Notes under the pieces: generated by a model
Told to the model about the DNA's origin: nothing
What the model saw: only the letters and a program-made list of their open reading frames with translations
Database searches by the model: none
Shown: positions 1 through 9,077 of the stretch, one piece after another
How the letters are laid out: every line of letters begins with the position of its first letter
Numbering within the stretch: position 1 is the first letter of the stretch
Made by a program: the position numbers and the translations under genes
Assembly (NCBI RefSeq): GCF_002898515.1
Contig: NZ_PPFX01000015.1
Span: 1-64,000, forward strand
Direction of reading: 5' to 3'
DNA: 64,000 nucleotides
DNA from: Geothermobacter hydrogeniphilus
GTDB lineage: Bacteria; Desulfobacterota; Desulfuromonadia; Desulfuromonadales; Geothermobacteraceae

Positions 1-50
1 TGCGACGTAGCTGCCGCTACGCCTCCGCGCTCATCGAGGCAGCGCCTTGA
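1..50. repeat. Palindromic intergenic repeat, partial copy A
   Basis: The first 50 bases hold the core of a repeat family seen elsewhere in the window: GCGACGTAGC, a short spacer, GCTACGCC, then a GCGCCTTG-like tail. The left half of the copy lies outside the window. No gene is visible here. Compare the copies near 2.9, 16.8, 16.9, 17.3, 19.0, 29.7 and 37.2 kb. Confidence 0.6.
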
Positions 51-56
51 TTTGAC

Positions 57-218
57 CCTGAATCAGTGAATCCCTTGTCGGCGGATAGCACAAGTCATTG
101 ATCTGTCTGAGCTTTCCAAAAATCACCAGCGAACCTATGGGTGCGCTTCAGATTTTTGGAATTCCCATCCAGGCCAAGCACTTGGACTCTCCATCCAACA
201 GGAACTCACTGATTCAGG
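57..218 (+). mobile_element. 162-bp MITE-like element, copy 1
   Basis: This is a 162-bp sequence bounded by perfect 13-bp terminal inverted repeats, CCTGAATCAGTGA at the left and TCACTGATTCAGG at the right. Near-identical 162-bp copies lie at 22972-23133 and 58422-58583 in the same orientation. The five bases outside the ends are TTGAC (52-56) and TTGAT (219-223), a target duplication with one mismatch. It has no coding capacity of note, so it would need a transposase supplied in trans. It lies upstream of phoB. Confidence 0.85.
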
Positions 219-370
219 TTGATAAAAAATCCAGCGTCTTGGAACGGTGGGATGGAATTGTCGATTGAGAGTTTGTAATGCCCGGTTCACGTCTTTCCTA
301 ACAGAATGCCAACAATATGATATTACTGTTCCCTGAAACTGCGCTGCATACCTGAAAACAGGATTATCCC
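219..370 (+). promoter_or_regulatory. phoB upstream region with candidate Pho box
   Basis: There is no gene in this stretch. CTAACAGAATGCCAAC at 298-313 matches 14 of 16 bases of CTAACAGAATCCTAAC in the pst operon leader (12205-12220). Both have a TAAC-type half-site repeated at 11 bp, the spacing of PhoB direct repeats. A TATTAC hexamer about 8 bp further on (321-326) could serve as the -10. The inference is autoregulation of phoBR by PhoB; no footprint exists to prove it. Confidence 0.5.
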
Positions 371-1096
371 ATGGCCGACAAAACAATTCTCATCATCGAG
401 GACGAAGAGGACATTCTCGCCCTGGTGCACTACAACCTCGCCCGTGACGGTTTCCAGGTCGTCTGCGCTACGTCCGGGGAGGATGGGTTGCGGATGGTAG
501 CCGAGCACCGCCCTGACCTGGTGCTGCTCGATCTGATGCTGCCGGGGGTGGATGGCCTTGAAGTCTGCCGCCGTCTGCGTTCGGGCGCGGAAACGGCGGC
601 ACTGCCGATTGTCATGATGACCGCCAGGGGGGAGGAGAGTGACGTGGTGACCGGCCTTGAACTCGGTGCCGATGACTATGTCACCAAGCCCTTCAGTCCG
701 AAAATTCTCATTGCCCGGGTGCGTGCGGTGCTGCGGCGACGGAGCGGGGCGGGGAGCGAAGGCGGCAATGACGAGGTCCTGGTCCATGGCGAGCTGACGA
801 TTCATCCGGGTCGCAAAGAGGTTCAGGTGGGGGGCGTCCCGGTTGAACTGACCTTCACGGAATTCCGAGTTCTCCATTTTCTTGCCGGTCGGCCCGGTTG
901 GGTCTTCACCCGCTACCAGATTGTCAACGCCGTGCGCGGTGAGGATTATGCCGTGACCGACCGGGCGGTGGATGTGCAGATCGTCGGATTGAGAAGGAAA
1001 CTCGGGCCCTGTGGCGCGCTGATCGAAACAGTGCGCGGGGTCGGTTATCGCTTCAAGGATCTCGATGCCGAAGTCCGGAGCAGCCATGGCCCGTAA
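371..1096 (+). CDS. phoB: Phosphate regulon response regulator PhoB (OmpR family)
   Basis: This 241-residue two-domain regulator has an N-terminal receiver domain (about residues 4-118) with acidic residues E10, D11 and E12, phosphoacceptor Asp54 in LVLLDLMLP, Thr84 and Lys106 in the VTKPF motif. A C-terminal winged-helix domain follows (about 130-232), ending in the typical RGVGYRF strand. The partner kinase gene starts inside its last codons. The PhoB assignment rests on the phoR partner and on a Pho-like box upstream that is shared with the pst operon about 12 kb away. By sequence alone it could be another OmpR-family member, but the length and the receiver-winged-helix order are standard for PhoB. 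Confidence 0.85.
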   Translation: MADKTILIIEDEEDILALVHYNLARDGFQVVCATSGEDGLRMVAEHRPDLVLLDLMLPGVDGLEVCRRLRSGAETAALPIVMMTARGEESDVVTGLELGADDYVTKPFSPKILIARVRAVLRRRSGAGSEGGNDEVLVHGELTIHPGRKEVQVGGVPVELTFTEFRVLHFLAGRPGWVFTRYQIVNAVRGEDYAVTDRAVDVQIVGLRRKLGPCGALIETVRGVGYRFKDLDAEVRSSHGP

Positions 1097-2870
1097 GCGC
1101 CTGCTCTGGCATATTTTTCCCGCTTACCTGCTGGTGACCCTGGTCGCCCTGTTCGGCGTGACCTGGTACATGACCCACGCCCTGCGCCAGTTCCACATGC
1201 AGCAGGCTGAGGCCGATCTGCTGGCGCGGGCGCGGATGCTGGCCTACCAGTTGCGCGGTCAGGTCGATCTCCGCCATGCCCTGTGGATCGACAGCCAGTG
1301 CAAGGCATTGGGAAAACGGACCGGTACCCGGCTGACCGTGGTGCTGGCCGACGGCAAGGTGCTCGGTGATTCGGATAAGGATCCGCAGCGGATGGACAAC
1401 CACGCCGGACGTCCGGAGATCATTGCCACCCGCTCCAGGAAAATCGGTCGTGCGGTGCGCTTCAGTCATACCCTGGGAAAACCCCTGATGTACGTGGCCG
1501 TCCCGGCGGTTGATGGTGACAAGGTGGTCGGCAGTATTCGCGCCGCTTTGCCGATGACCGCGGTGGAAGCGGCGCTGCAGGATATCCACTGGCGTATTTT
1601 CGTCGGCGGGGTGCTGGTGGCGTTTTTTGCCGCGCTGGTCAGTCTCTGGATCGCGCGGCGTGTCAGTCGGCCACTGGAGGAGATGAAGCGCGGCGCCGAG
1701 CGGTTTGCCCGTGGAGAGCTGGAGTCAAGGTTACAGGTCGGCGGTTCGGAAGAGGCCCGGAGCCTGGCCGAGGCGATGAACCGCATGGCGGCGGAACTCC
1801 ACGGCCGCATCCGGACGGTGCTGCAGCAGCGCAACGAAATCGAGGCGGTTCTTTCGAGTATGGTCGAGGGGGTTCTGGCGGTTGATGTCGACGAGCGGCT
1901 GTTGCGCCTGAACCGTGCCGCGGCAGAGATGCTCGGCGTCAGTCCCGAGGGGGCGGTCGGCCGGCCGGTGCAGGAAGTGGTGCGCAAGGTCGACCTGCAG
2001 CGGTTCGTCCGTCTGGCGCTGGGCAGCAGCGAGCCGGTCGAGGATGACCTGGTGCTGCATGGTTCCCGGGATTGTTACCTGCAGGCCCATGGTACCCGCC
2101 TGGCCGGTTCCGGAGGACAACAGCTCGGAGCCCTGATCGTTCTCAACGATGTCACCCGGTTGCGGCGGCTGGAGCGGGTCCGCAGTGATTTTGTCGCCAA
2201 TGTTTCGCATGAACTGAAGACACCGATAACCGCCATCAAGGGATTTGTCGAAACTCTGATTGACGGCGGTATCGAACAGCCGGAGGATGCCCGGCGCTTT
2301 CTCGGCATTGTTCTCAGGCAGGCCGAGCGGCTCAATGCCATCATCGAGGACCTGCTGCAGCTCTCCCGCATCGAGCAGGAGGCGGGGCTGGAGGGCATCC
2401 CCCTGGAGCCGGGCGATATCACCCCGTTGCTGCGCAGCGCCCTGCAGGCCTGCTGTATGCAGGCCGAGCAGGAGTCCATTCCTCTCCGCCTCGAATGTCC
2501 CGAGTCGCTGCCGGCGAGCATCAACGGGCCGCTGCTGGAGCAGGCGGTGACCAACCTGGTCGACAATGCCGTCAAGTACAGTCCGGCCGGTGCCGAGGTG
2601 CTGATCCGGGCCGAGCGTCTCGACCGGGAGACGATCATCGAGGTGCGCGATCAGGGTTGTGGAATTCCCGCCGAGCATCTCTCCCGCCTGTTCGAACGCT
2701 TTTACCGGGTCGACAAGGCCCGCAGTCGCAAGCTCGGCGGCACCGGGCTCGGACTGGCGATCGTCAAGCACATCGTCCAGGCCCACAGTGGCACGGTCAG
2801 CGTCGAGAGCGAACCGGGGCAGGGGAGCTGCTTCACCATCCACCTGCCCGACGCCCCTGACCGGTCGTGA
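1086..2870 (+). CDS. phoR: Phosphate regulon sensor histidine kinase PhoR
   Basis: This is a membrane sensor kinase of 594 residues. The order is a first membrane segment (about residues 7-30), a periplasmic region of about 140 residues, a second membrane segment (about 175-195), HAMP, PAS, HisKA with the H-box VSHELKTPI (His375), and HATPase_c with N, G1 and G2 boxes (DNAVKYS, DQGCGIP, GTGLGLAIV). I chose the ATG at 1086 because GGAG sits 7-10 bases before it and it overlaps the phoB stop. An in-frame ATG at 1065 would overlap further. The larger periplasmic domain is typical of Gram-positive and deltaproteobacterial PhoR rather than the short E. coli form. Overlap with phoB implies translational coupling. 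Confidence 0.85.
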   Translation: MARKRLLWHIFPAYLLVTLVALFGVTWYMTHALRQFHMQQAEADLLARARMLAYQLRGQVDLRHALWIDSQCKALGKRTGTRLTVVLADGKVLGDSDKDPQRMDNHAGRPEIIATRSRKIGRAVRFSHTLGKPLMYVAVPAVDGDKVVGSIRAALPMTAVEAALQDIHWRIFVGGVLVAFFAALVSLWIARRVSRPLEEMKRGAERFARGELESRLQVGGSEEARSLAEAMNRMAAELHGRIRTVLQQRNEIEAVLSSMVEGVLAVDVDERLLRLNRAAAEMLGVSPEGAVGRPVQEVVRKVDLQRFVRLALGSSEPVEDDLVLHGSRDCYLQAHGTRLAGSGGQQLGALIVLNDVTRLRRLERVRSDFVANVSHELKTPITAIKGFVETLIDGGIEQPEDARRFLGIVLRQAERLNAIIEDLLQLSRIEQEAGLEGIPLEPGDITPLLRSALQACCMQAEQESIPLRLECPESLPASINGPLLEQAVTNLVDNAVKYSPAGAEVLIRAERLDRETIIEVRDQGCGIPAEHLSRLFERFYRVDKARSRKLGGTGLGLAIVKHIVQAHSGTVSVESEPGQGSCFTIHLPDAPDRS

Positions 2871-2924
2871 GGCGCTCCAATGCCGAATCGGAGCAGGACA
2901 CTTGCCCTTCCAGCGAACATTCCA

Positions 2925-3050
2925 AGGCCGATCAAAAGTGCCCGGATGCGAGGCGCCCAAAGTCTGAGGAGTGAGGCGTAGCGGTAGCTACGTTGCAGCG
3001 ACGAGGGCGAGGGCAACGAAGCAGACGGGCGCTTTTCATCGGCCCTGGGA
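2925..3050 (-). repeat. Palindromic intergenic repeat, copy B (inverted)
   Basis: Read on the minus strand this stretch follows the family pattern: GCGCCCGTCTGCTTCGTTGCC, then CAACGTAGC and GCTACGCC around a short loop, then GGGCGCCTCGCATCCGGGCA. It fills most of the space between phoR and aroC. A TATAAT hexamer at 3074-3079, just after it, is a possible -10 for aroC, although no good -35 is visible. Confidence 0.65.
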
Positions 3051-3108
3051 CTTCCTTTTCCCGTCCCTTCGGCTATAATGGGCCTCATTTCCAGCCGAGG
3101 AGCCCATT

Positions 3109-4191
3109 ATGTCGAGCAGTTTCGGAACCCTGTATAAAGTCAGTACCTTCGGTGAATCCCATGGGATCGGTGTCGGCGCCGTCGTTGACGGCTGTCCGGC
3201 CAACCTGGAGCTTTCCGAGGCTGATATCCAGCCCCAGCTCGACCGTCGTCGGCCCGGGCAGTCCGATCTGACCACCCCGCGCCAGGAAGCGGATCGGGTA
3301 TCGATCCTTTCCGGGGTGGAAAACGGCAAAACCCTCGGCACGCCCATCGGGCTGCTGGTGCGCAACAAGGACCAGCGTCCCGGCGACTACGGCGAAATGA
3401 GCCGGGTGCCGCGCCCCTCGCACGCCGACTACACCTACCAGGTCAAGTACGGCAACCGCGCCGCCAGCGGCGGCGGTCGTTCCAGCGCCCGCGAGACCAT
3501 CGGCCGGGTGGCGGCGGGGGCGATTGCCGAAAAGATACTGAAACAGTACTGGGGCATCGAGATCGTTGCCTGGGTTTCCAGCATCGGCAACGTACGCTGC
3601 GGCGCGGTTGATGCCGACACCCTGACCCGTAAGCAGGTCGACGCTCACCTCACCCGTTGTCCCGATGCCGCCGTCGCCGAACAGATGGCCGAGTTGGTAC
3701 GCGAGGTGCGCGACGCCGCCGATTCGATCGGCGGGGTGGTCTCCTGTGTCTGTCGCGGGGTTCCGGCCGGATGGGGCGAGCCGGTGTTCGACAAGCTTGA
3801 GGCGAGACTGGCCCAGGCGATGCTGTCGCTGCCGGCCACCAAGGGCTTCGAGATCGGCTCCGGGTTCGCCGGCACCGAGCTGCTCGGCTCGCAGCACAAC
3901 GACCTGTTTGTCCGCAAGGGAAAACGGCTCGGCACCCTCACCAATCACGCCGGCGGCGTGCTCGGCGGGATCTCCAGCGGTGAATCGATCCTTTTTCGCA
4001 CTGCCTTCAAGCCGGTGGCGACCATCGGCAAGAGCCAGCAGACGGTCGATTTCGACGGCAAGCCGGCGGTCATGGAGGCCAAGGGGAGGCATGATCCCTG
4101 CGTGGTGCCGCGGGCGGTGCCGATCGTCGAAACCATGACCGCCCTGGTACTGGTCGACCTGGCCCTGCGCCAGCAGGCGCGGCAACTCTGA
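3109..4191 (+). CDS. aroC: Chorismate synthase
   Basis: This 360-residue protein matches chorismate synthase along its whole length. It converts 5-enolpyruvylshikimate-3-phosphate to chorismate using reduced FMN, the last common step of aromatic amino acid synthesis, in the cytoplasm. Family hallmarks are visible: the N-terminal TFGESHG motif, the RPGDY and RPSHAD stretch, [10 protein letters not shown], and the C-terminal [17 protein letters not shown] and [15 protein letters not shown] segments. The length is usual for the family. An SD-like GAGG lies just upstream of the start. It stands alone between a repeat and a dehydrogenase gene on the same strand, with no other shikimate genes nearby. 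Confidence 0.96.
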   Translation: MSSSFGTLYKVSTFGESHGIGVGAVVDGCPANLELSEADIQPQLDRRRPGQSDLTTPRQEADRVSILSGVENGKTLGTPIGLLVRNKDQRPGDYGEMSRVPRPSHADYTYQVKYGNRAASGGGRSSARETIGRVAAGAIAEKILKQYWGIEIVAWVSSIGNVRCGAVDADTLTRKQVDAHLTRCPDAAVAEQMAELVREVRDAADSIGGVVSCVCRGVPAGWGEPVFDKLEARLAQAMLSLPATKGFEIGSGFAGTELLGSQHNDLFVRKGKRLGTLTNHAGGVLGGISSGESILFRTAFKPVATIGKSQQTVDFDGKPAVMEAKGRHDPCVVPRAVPIVETMTALVLVDLALRQQARQL

Positions 4192-4253
4192 ATCAGGAAC
4201 TGTCCTCGGTTTCGCGCTAGAATGATGGGGAATCCTTTCAGCGGGAGGTCCCA

Positions 4254-4949
4254 ATGGCGGAAACGATCCTCATCACCGGTGCCAATCGTGGCATTGGTTT
4301 CGAACTGGCGTGTGCTTTTCTCACGCGGGGCTGGCAGGTGCTGACCTGCTGCCGCGATCCTGAACAGGCGGCTGACCTGCAGCGCCTGGACGCGGAAAGT
4401 GGCAAGGTTGAGATCCTGCGGCTCGATGTTGCCGAGCCGGATCAGATCGCGACCCTCACCGCCGCCCTTGCCGGTCGTCCCATCGACATCCTCTTTCACA
4501 ACGCCGGTCTCTTCGGCCCTCGTGACCAGGCTTTCGGTAACACCGATCCGGAGCAATGGCTGGAGGTCTTTCGGGTCAATGTGATCGCTCCGCAGAAGCT
4601 GACCGAGTCCCTGGTCGAAAATGTCGCCGGCTCCGGGCGTAAAACGGTCGCGATCATGGGCAGTCAGCTCGGCTGCATCGGTGACAACAGTTCCGGGGCC
4701 TGGCCGATCTATCGTACCAGCAAGGCGGCGGCGCACATGCTGATGCGCACCCTGGCGTTTGATCTCAAAGCGCGCGGCATCACCGTGGTCGCCTTTCATC
4801 CCGGCTGGGTGCGGACCCGCATGGGGGGCGCCGAGGCGCCGCTGGAACCGGCTGAGGCGGCGGCCGGTCTGACCCGGCAGCTGCTCAGCCTGAACCCGGC
4901 CGACTCCGGCAGCCTGATTCATATGGATGGGCGGCGACTCGGCTGGTAG
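4254..4949 (+). CDS. Short-chain dehydrogenase/reductase
   Basis: This is a 231-residue classical SDR with a Rossmann fold. The cofactor motif TGANRGIG is at residues 8-15, an NAG-type motif (HNAG) is near residue 85, and the catalytic YxxxK is Y153-RTS-K157. A Ser in the preceding strand region (MGSQLG) could complete the triad. The C-terminal PGWVRTRMGG stretch resembles the C-factor/sniffer subgroup. The substrate cannot be told from sequence. It follows aroC by about 60 bp with its own SD (GGGAGG before the ATG) and converges on the next gene, ending 4 bp from it. Confidence 0.85.
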   Translation: MAETILITGANRGIGFELACAFLTRGWQVLTCCRDPEQAADLQRLDAESGKVEILRLDVAEPDQIATLTAALAGRPIDILFHNAGLFGPRDQAFGNTDPEQWLEVFRVNVIAPQKLTESLVENVAGSGRKTVAIMGSQLGCIGDNSSGAWPIYRTSKAAAHMLMRTLAFDLKARGITVVAFHPGWVRTRMGGAEAPLEPAEAAAGLTRQLLSLNPADSGSLIHMDGRRLGW

Positions 4950-4953
4950 GATG

Positions 4954-5403
4954 TCAACCTTCGATGGTCAGCAGGAAGCGGGGGTTGAGATAGAGAATCT
5001 GGTCCGGTAGCAGGCAGGCGACAAAGCGTTTGTCGTCGTTGAGAAAATCCTTGACCCGGCCGCGACTGCCGGACAGGTTGACGTGGATCTCGGCACTGAA
5101 ACGATGGCCGAGAATGGTTTCCAGTCGTACCAGGTGACGTTGGCCGAGCAGCAGCAGCGGATCGAGTTCCTCCTTCCGTCCGACCTGGACACTGATCACC
5201 TGGTCGAGGTTAACCAGGATAACATCCTCAGTCCGGCGCAGCGGCAGAAAACGCTCTTCGTCGTTGAGGACTTCACCGACCCGCTGCATGCCTTCGTGGT
5301 GCGGACTGACCAGCTGCAGAAACATTTCTCCCGCCAGTTGCCTGCCGTCGCTCAGAACCAGCAGGACACTGCGGGTCGCGGTTGCCAGGCGTCGGTCACT
5401 CAT
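4954..5403 (-). CDS. Unrecognised 149-residue protein with a duplicated motif, coupled to pilT
   Basis: I do not recognise the family. The protein is soluble, with no signal peptide or membrane segment. It contains two similar halves: a first GEVLNDEERFLPL followed by VILVNLDQVISV, and a second KDFLNDDKRFVACL followed by ILYLNPRFLLTI. This suggests an internal duplication of a small beta-rich unit. Its ATG overlaps the pilT stop (ATGAGTGA), so it is translationally coupled to the pilus motor gene and probably acts with it. It lacks the RxxxR and DxSxxG motifs of PilZ, so I did not call it PilZ. Confidence 0.65.
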   Translation of the reverse strand: MSDRRLATATRSVLLVLSDGRQLAGEMFLQLVSPHHEGMQRVGEVLNDEERFLPLRRTEDVILVNLDQVISVQVGRKEELDPLLLLGQRHLVRLETILGHRFSAEIHVNLSGSRGRVKDFLNDDKRFVACLLPDQILYLNPRFLLTIEG

Positions 5404-6466
5404 GGTTCACCGCCTTGAGCATGGGCGCGAACTGCGCCTTGTTGTGGGCAAAACGGTGGGCTTCCTCGGCGCTGATTCTTTTTTCCCTGAGCAGCTCCTG
5501 CAGCGCCTGGTCCATCAGCTGCATCCCCTCTCCCCTGCCGGTCTGAATCACTGACGGGATCTGGAAGGTCTTGCCTTCGCGGATCAGGTTGGCCACCGCC
5601 GGGGTGACGCTGAGAATCTCCAGGGCAGCGCAGCGCTTGCCGTCGACAGTGCGCGGCAGTTGCTGGGCCACCACCCCCTTGAGCGATTCGGCGAGCATGG
5701 TGCGGATCTGTTCCTGCTGCGAGGTCGGGAAGACGTTGATAATGCGGTCGACGGTCTTGGCGGCGCTGCTGGTGTGCAGGGTGCCGAACACCAGGTGCCC
5801 GGTTTCAGCAGCGGTGATCGCCAGTTCGATGGTTTCCAGGTCACGCATTTCGCCGACCAGGATGATGTCCGGATCCTCGCGCAGGGCCGCCTTGAGCGCG
5901 GTGGCGAAACTTTCGGTGTGATTGCCGACCTCGCGCTGATTGATCAGACTCTTCCGGCTCTGGTGGACGAATTCGATCGGATCCTCGACGGTGAGAATAT
6001 GCTCGGTGCGGGTGCGGTTGACATGGTCGATCATTGCTGCCAGGGTGGTCGATTTGCCGCTGCCGGTCGGGCCGGTGACCAGCACCAGCCCTTTTTTGTG
6101 CTCGGTGAAACGCAGCACCGTTTGCGGCAGACCGAGCTGCTCGGCGCTGAGGATTTCGGTCGGGATGATGCGGAAAACGGCGCTGATGCCGAGTCTCCCC
6201 CAGAAGATATTGGCGCGAAAACGGGCCTTGAGAGCCGGGGCTTCGTAGGCGAAATCGAGATCCCGCCGCTGCTCGAATTCATCCCGCTGCGCCTCGTTCA
6301 TGATCTCGTAGAGCAGCGCCTGGCACTGCGGGTGGCTCAGTACCTTCGAATGTGCCGGTTGCAGTTGTCCGCCGGCGCGCATCAGCGGGGGATTCTGCGG
6401 TGAAAGGTGCAGGTCAGAGCCCCCCTTCTCCTGGAGGATTTTGAACAGTCCGTCAATTTTGGCCAT
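5396..6466 (-). CDS. pilT: Type IV pilus retraction ATPase PilT
   Basis: This 356-residue secretion ATPase powers pilus retraction and twitching motility from the cytoplasmic side. It has an N-terminal PAS-like domain (about residues 1-100), Walker A GPTGSGKST (about 132-140), an Asp box, Walker B (ILVGEMRD) and a His box (GHLVFGTLHT). The C-terminal VANLIREGK corresponds to the AIRNLIRE motif of PilT-type retraction motors, which favours PilT over PilB. GGGAG precedes the ATG. The downstream gene overlaps it by 8 bp. A PilU paralogue is the main alternative. Confidence 0.9.
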   Translation of the reverse strand: MAKIDGLFKILQEKGGSDLHLSPQNPPLMRAGGQLQPAHSKVLSHPQCQALLYEIMNEAQRDEFEQRRDLDFAYEAPALKARFRANIFWGRLGISAVFRIIPTEILSAEQLGLPQTVLRFTEHKKGLVLVTGPTGSGKSTTLAAMIDHVNRTRTEHILTVEDPIEFVHQSRKSLINQREVGNHTESFATALKAALREDPDIILVGEMRDLETIELAITAAETGHLVFGTLHTSSAAKTVDRIINVFPTSQQEQIRTMLAESLKGVVAQQLPRTVDGKRCAALEILSVTPAVANLIREGKTFQIPSVIQTGRGEGMQLMDQALQELLREKRISAEEAHRFAHNKAQFAPMLKAVNHE

Positions 6467-6687
6467 TGAAACTCCCGGTAGGTGTTTGTCTCCGGGGGGA
6501 AGTGGATCGCCTTGAAAGAGGCGGGCTGCCCCCGGTATTCATGGGTGGACTGTTTCCTTATCGGCACAGTGGTGGAGAATATTAATCCGCGGGGCTGCGG
6601 GAGGGGCTGGTCTTGGTATTGACTCGACGACGAGTTGCTGTGACAGTTGCCCGGTTGACGGAGAAGGGGGTTGACAATAAACGGGTG

Positions 6688-6717
6688 GGCAAGGCGGCAG
6701 AAACCTGCCGCCTTGCC
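6688..6717 (-). terminator. Hairpin downstream of cstA
   Basis: A perfect 13-bp stem, GGCAAGGCGGCAG with CTGCCGCCTTGCC around an AAAC loop, lies 18 bp past the cstA stop. On the minus strand it is followed by ACCCGTTTATTG, only moderately T-rich. It is probably the end of the cstA transcript. Confidence 0.7.
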
Positions 6718-6734
6718 GGTTGCAGGTGAGGGTT

Positions 6735-8156
6735 TTAGCTCTCAGTAGCCACTCTCTCGGCTTCCTTGCCGTGGAATTTGATCAAAAAGACCGCCAGGCT
6801 GCCCAGGGCAGCGGCAATGCCAGCCCAGGTTGCTATTGGCAGGGACAAGGCAAAGCCAATTTTGGCATAGGCCAGATAGGTGACCGATACGGCAGTCATG
6901 AACGTGGCCGGTATGGTGGCGATCCAGTGGTTCTTCTGCTGTTTGATCAGATAGGCGGCGCCGGCCCAGAGGACGACAGTCGCCAGAGTCTGATTGGCCC
7001 ACCCGAAGTAGCGCCAGATCAGCCCGAAATCGGCACGAGAAACCAGAAAGCCGAGAATGAACATGGGAATTGCCAGCAACAGGCGTTTGTTGATCTGCTG
7101 CTGCGGCAGTTTGAGATAGTCGGCAATGATCAGGCGCGCACTGCGAAAGGCGGTGTCGCCCGAGGATATCGGCAGGACGACCACGCCGATGATGGCGAGC
7201 AGTCCACCGACCGGGCCCAGCAGGCTGGTGGAGATGTCGTTTACGACGAAAGCGGGGCCTCCCTTGGCCAGGGCGGCATTGAGGGCATCGGCTCCCTGGT
7301 AGAAGGACATGCCGAGGGTTGCCCATATCAGGGCGATGACCCCCTCACCGATCATGGCGCCATAAAAAAGCGGCCGACCATGCTTTTCGTTGCCGACACA
7401 ACGGGCCATCAGGGGGGATTGGGTGGCGTGGAAGCCACTGATGGCGCCGCAGGCGATGGTGATGAACATCAGCGGCCAGAGGGGCAGTCCCTTGGGATGA
7501 ATATTGCCCAGGGTTGCCTGCGGGAAAAAGTGGTAGCCTTTGGCGATCAGGGCGACGGTCAGTCCGACCGCCATGAAGATCAATACCGCCCCGAACAGCG
7601 GATAAATGCGGCCGATGATTTTCTGTATCGGCAGGATGGTGGCCAGGAAATAGTAGGCGAAGATGATCGCCACCCAGACGGGGACCGTCCAGCCACTCAG
7701 GTTGCCGAGCAGTTTGGCGGGGCCGAGAACGAAGACCACCCCGACCAGCAGCAGCAGGATAATGGAAAAAATCCGCATGAACTGACGGAAGAAACTGCCG
7801 AGTTGATCCCCGACGACGTCGGGAACGCTTTTCCCCTCATGTCGCAATGAGAGCATGCCTGAGAAATAGTCATGTACCGCGCCGCCGAAGATACAGCCGA
7901 TGACAATCCAGATCAGTGCTGACGGCCCGTACAGGGCGCCCAGGATTGGACCGAAAATCGGACCCAGTCCGGCGATATTGAGCAGCTGGATGAGCCATAT
8001 TTTCTTGGGGGACATTTCGACATAATCGACTCCGTCGGCCATGCTGCAGGCCGGAGTGGGACGGTTCGGGTCCGGGCCGAAAATGTTGTCGACTGTTTTC
8101 CCGTAAATGAAGTAGCCCAGCAAGAGCGCCGCGATGCAACCGAAGAAGTAGAGCAT
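6735..8156 (-). CDS. cstA: CstA-family carbon starvation / pyruvate or peptide transporter
   Basis: This is a polytopic inner-membrane protein of 473 residues with hydrophobic segments throughout. CstA hallmarks are visible near the N-terminus: GKTVDNIFGPDP, then QLLNIAGLGPIFGPILGALYGP, then GAVHDYFSGMLSLRHEGKSVP. It is the short form of the family (E. coli CstA and BtsT are about 700 residues). Relatives carry pyruvate or peptides, probably with protons. The next genes upstream on the same strand are a LytTR regulator and a 5TM-Lyt kinase, the arrangement used for BtsSR control of BtsT in E. coli, so pyruvate is my preferred substrate by inference. AGGAGGA precedes the start. The roughly 210 bp separating it from the regulator gene leave room for its own promoter. 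Confidence 0.88.
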   Translation of the reverse strand: MLYFFGCIAALLLGYFIYGKTVDNIFGPDPNRPTPACSMADGVDYVEMSPKKIWLIQLLNIAGLGPIFGPILGALYGPSALIWIVIGCIFGGAVHDYFSGMLSLRHEGKSVPDVVGDQLGSFFRQFMRIFSIILLLLVGVVFVLGPAKLLGNLSGWTVPVWVAIIFAYYFLATILPIQKIIGRIYPLFGAVLIFMAVGLTVALIAKGYHFFPQATLGNIHPKGLPLWPLMFITIACGAISGFHATQSPLMARCVGNEKHGRPLFYGAMIGEGVIALIWATLGMSFYQGADALNAALAKGGPAFVVNDISTSLLGPVGGLLAIIGVVVLPISSGDTAFRSARLIIADYLKLPQQQINKRLLLAIPMFILGFLVSRADFGLIWRYFGWANQTLATVVLWAGAAYLIKQQKNHWIATIPATFMTAVSVTYLAYAKIGFALSLPIATWAGIAAALGSLAVFLIKFHGKEAERVATES

Positions 8157-8366
8157 GATCGTCCTCCTGAAGATGAGTTTGACTTTACCCTAGCTTCTGA
8201 TGCGGATGGTTGAAAGATGGGGAATGATAACCGGCGGGATAAGCCCGCGTCCGGTTCGTGGGCGTTCGCAAGCGGTTGTCGGGTGTGGCTCCTGGACGGG
8301 TCTTATGCCGGGCGAAGCGCCTGAAGCCTGGATTGTTGGCAGGTCATGAAAATCCGGGCAGGAAGA

Positions 8367-9077
8367 TCAGAGGCCGAGTACCTGTTTGAGCTGCCTGAGG
8401 TAGCGCCTGCTGATCGGGATTCTGGCCCCGGCGCGAGTGAGAATTTCGCCGAAGCCGCCCTCGAGCAGGCTGATTTCGTCAATTTTCTCGAGGTTGACCA
8501 GGTATTGCTTGTGACACTGCAGCAACAGTGGTGAACGGGACAGGACCTTGAGGGTCAGTTCGGTAAAGAAGGAGCCGTTGTCCGTGTGCAGATGAATGCC
8601 GCTCGCACTAGAATGGACATGGTCGATGTCTTCGGTCGCAACCAGTTTGATCCGGTGACCTTTCAGACAGGGGATGCGCTGCAGTTCGGGGGGCTGGTGA
8701 CGGGGCACCGTGTTTTTCTCGAGCAGTTCCTTGAGCTTGGTTACGGTCTTGGCCAGGCGTTCCGGGGCGACGGGCTTGAGCAGGTAATCGAGAGTCTTTT
8801 CTTCGAAGGACTGCAGGGCATAGTCGTCATGGGCCGTGACGAAGACCACATGCGGCATCAGTTCGCTGTCGATCATGCTCAGCAGGGTGAAGCCGTCGAT
8901 GACCGGCATGTCAATATCGAGGAACAGGACCTGGGGGTGAAACTTGCGGATACTGCGCAGTGCCTCGAGGGCGTTCGGGCAGGAGGCGAGCAGTTCGAAC
9001 TCTCCGGTGGCTTCCAGCAGCGTCGCCAGTTCTTCGCGAGCGTTTCTTTCATCGTCGACCAGCAGGGCTCGAATCAT
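8367..9077 (-). CDS. LytTR-family response regulator (BtsR/YpdB-like)
   Basis: This is a 236-residue cytoplasmic regulator: a receiver domain (acidic pair D8-D9, phosphoacceptor D54 in VLFLDIDMP, Lys in YLLKPVAP) followed by a LytTR DNA-binding domain (about residues 135-236) with the typical HKQYLVNLEKI and ISRRYLRQLKQ segments. I chose the ATG at 9077 because GGGAGGACC lies just before it and its ATGA overlaps the kinase stop. A start further upstream would run into the kinase gene. It probably binds in front of cstA. Confidence 0.9.
   Translation of the reverse strand: MIRALLVDDERNAREELATLLEATGEFELLASCPNALEALRSIRKFHPQVLFLDIDMPVIDGFTLLSMIDSELMPHVVFVTAHDDYALQSFEEKTLDYLLKPVAPERLAKTVTKLKELLEKNTVPRHQPPELQRIPCLKGHRIKLVATEDIDHVHSSASGIHLHTDNGSFFTELTLKVLSRSPLLLQCHKQYLVNLEKIDEISLLEGGFGEILTRAGARIPISRRYLRQLKQVLGL

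Noticed and set aside
4954-5403. PilZ domain
   Set aside because: Neither the RxxxR nor the DxSxxG motif is present.
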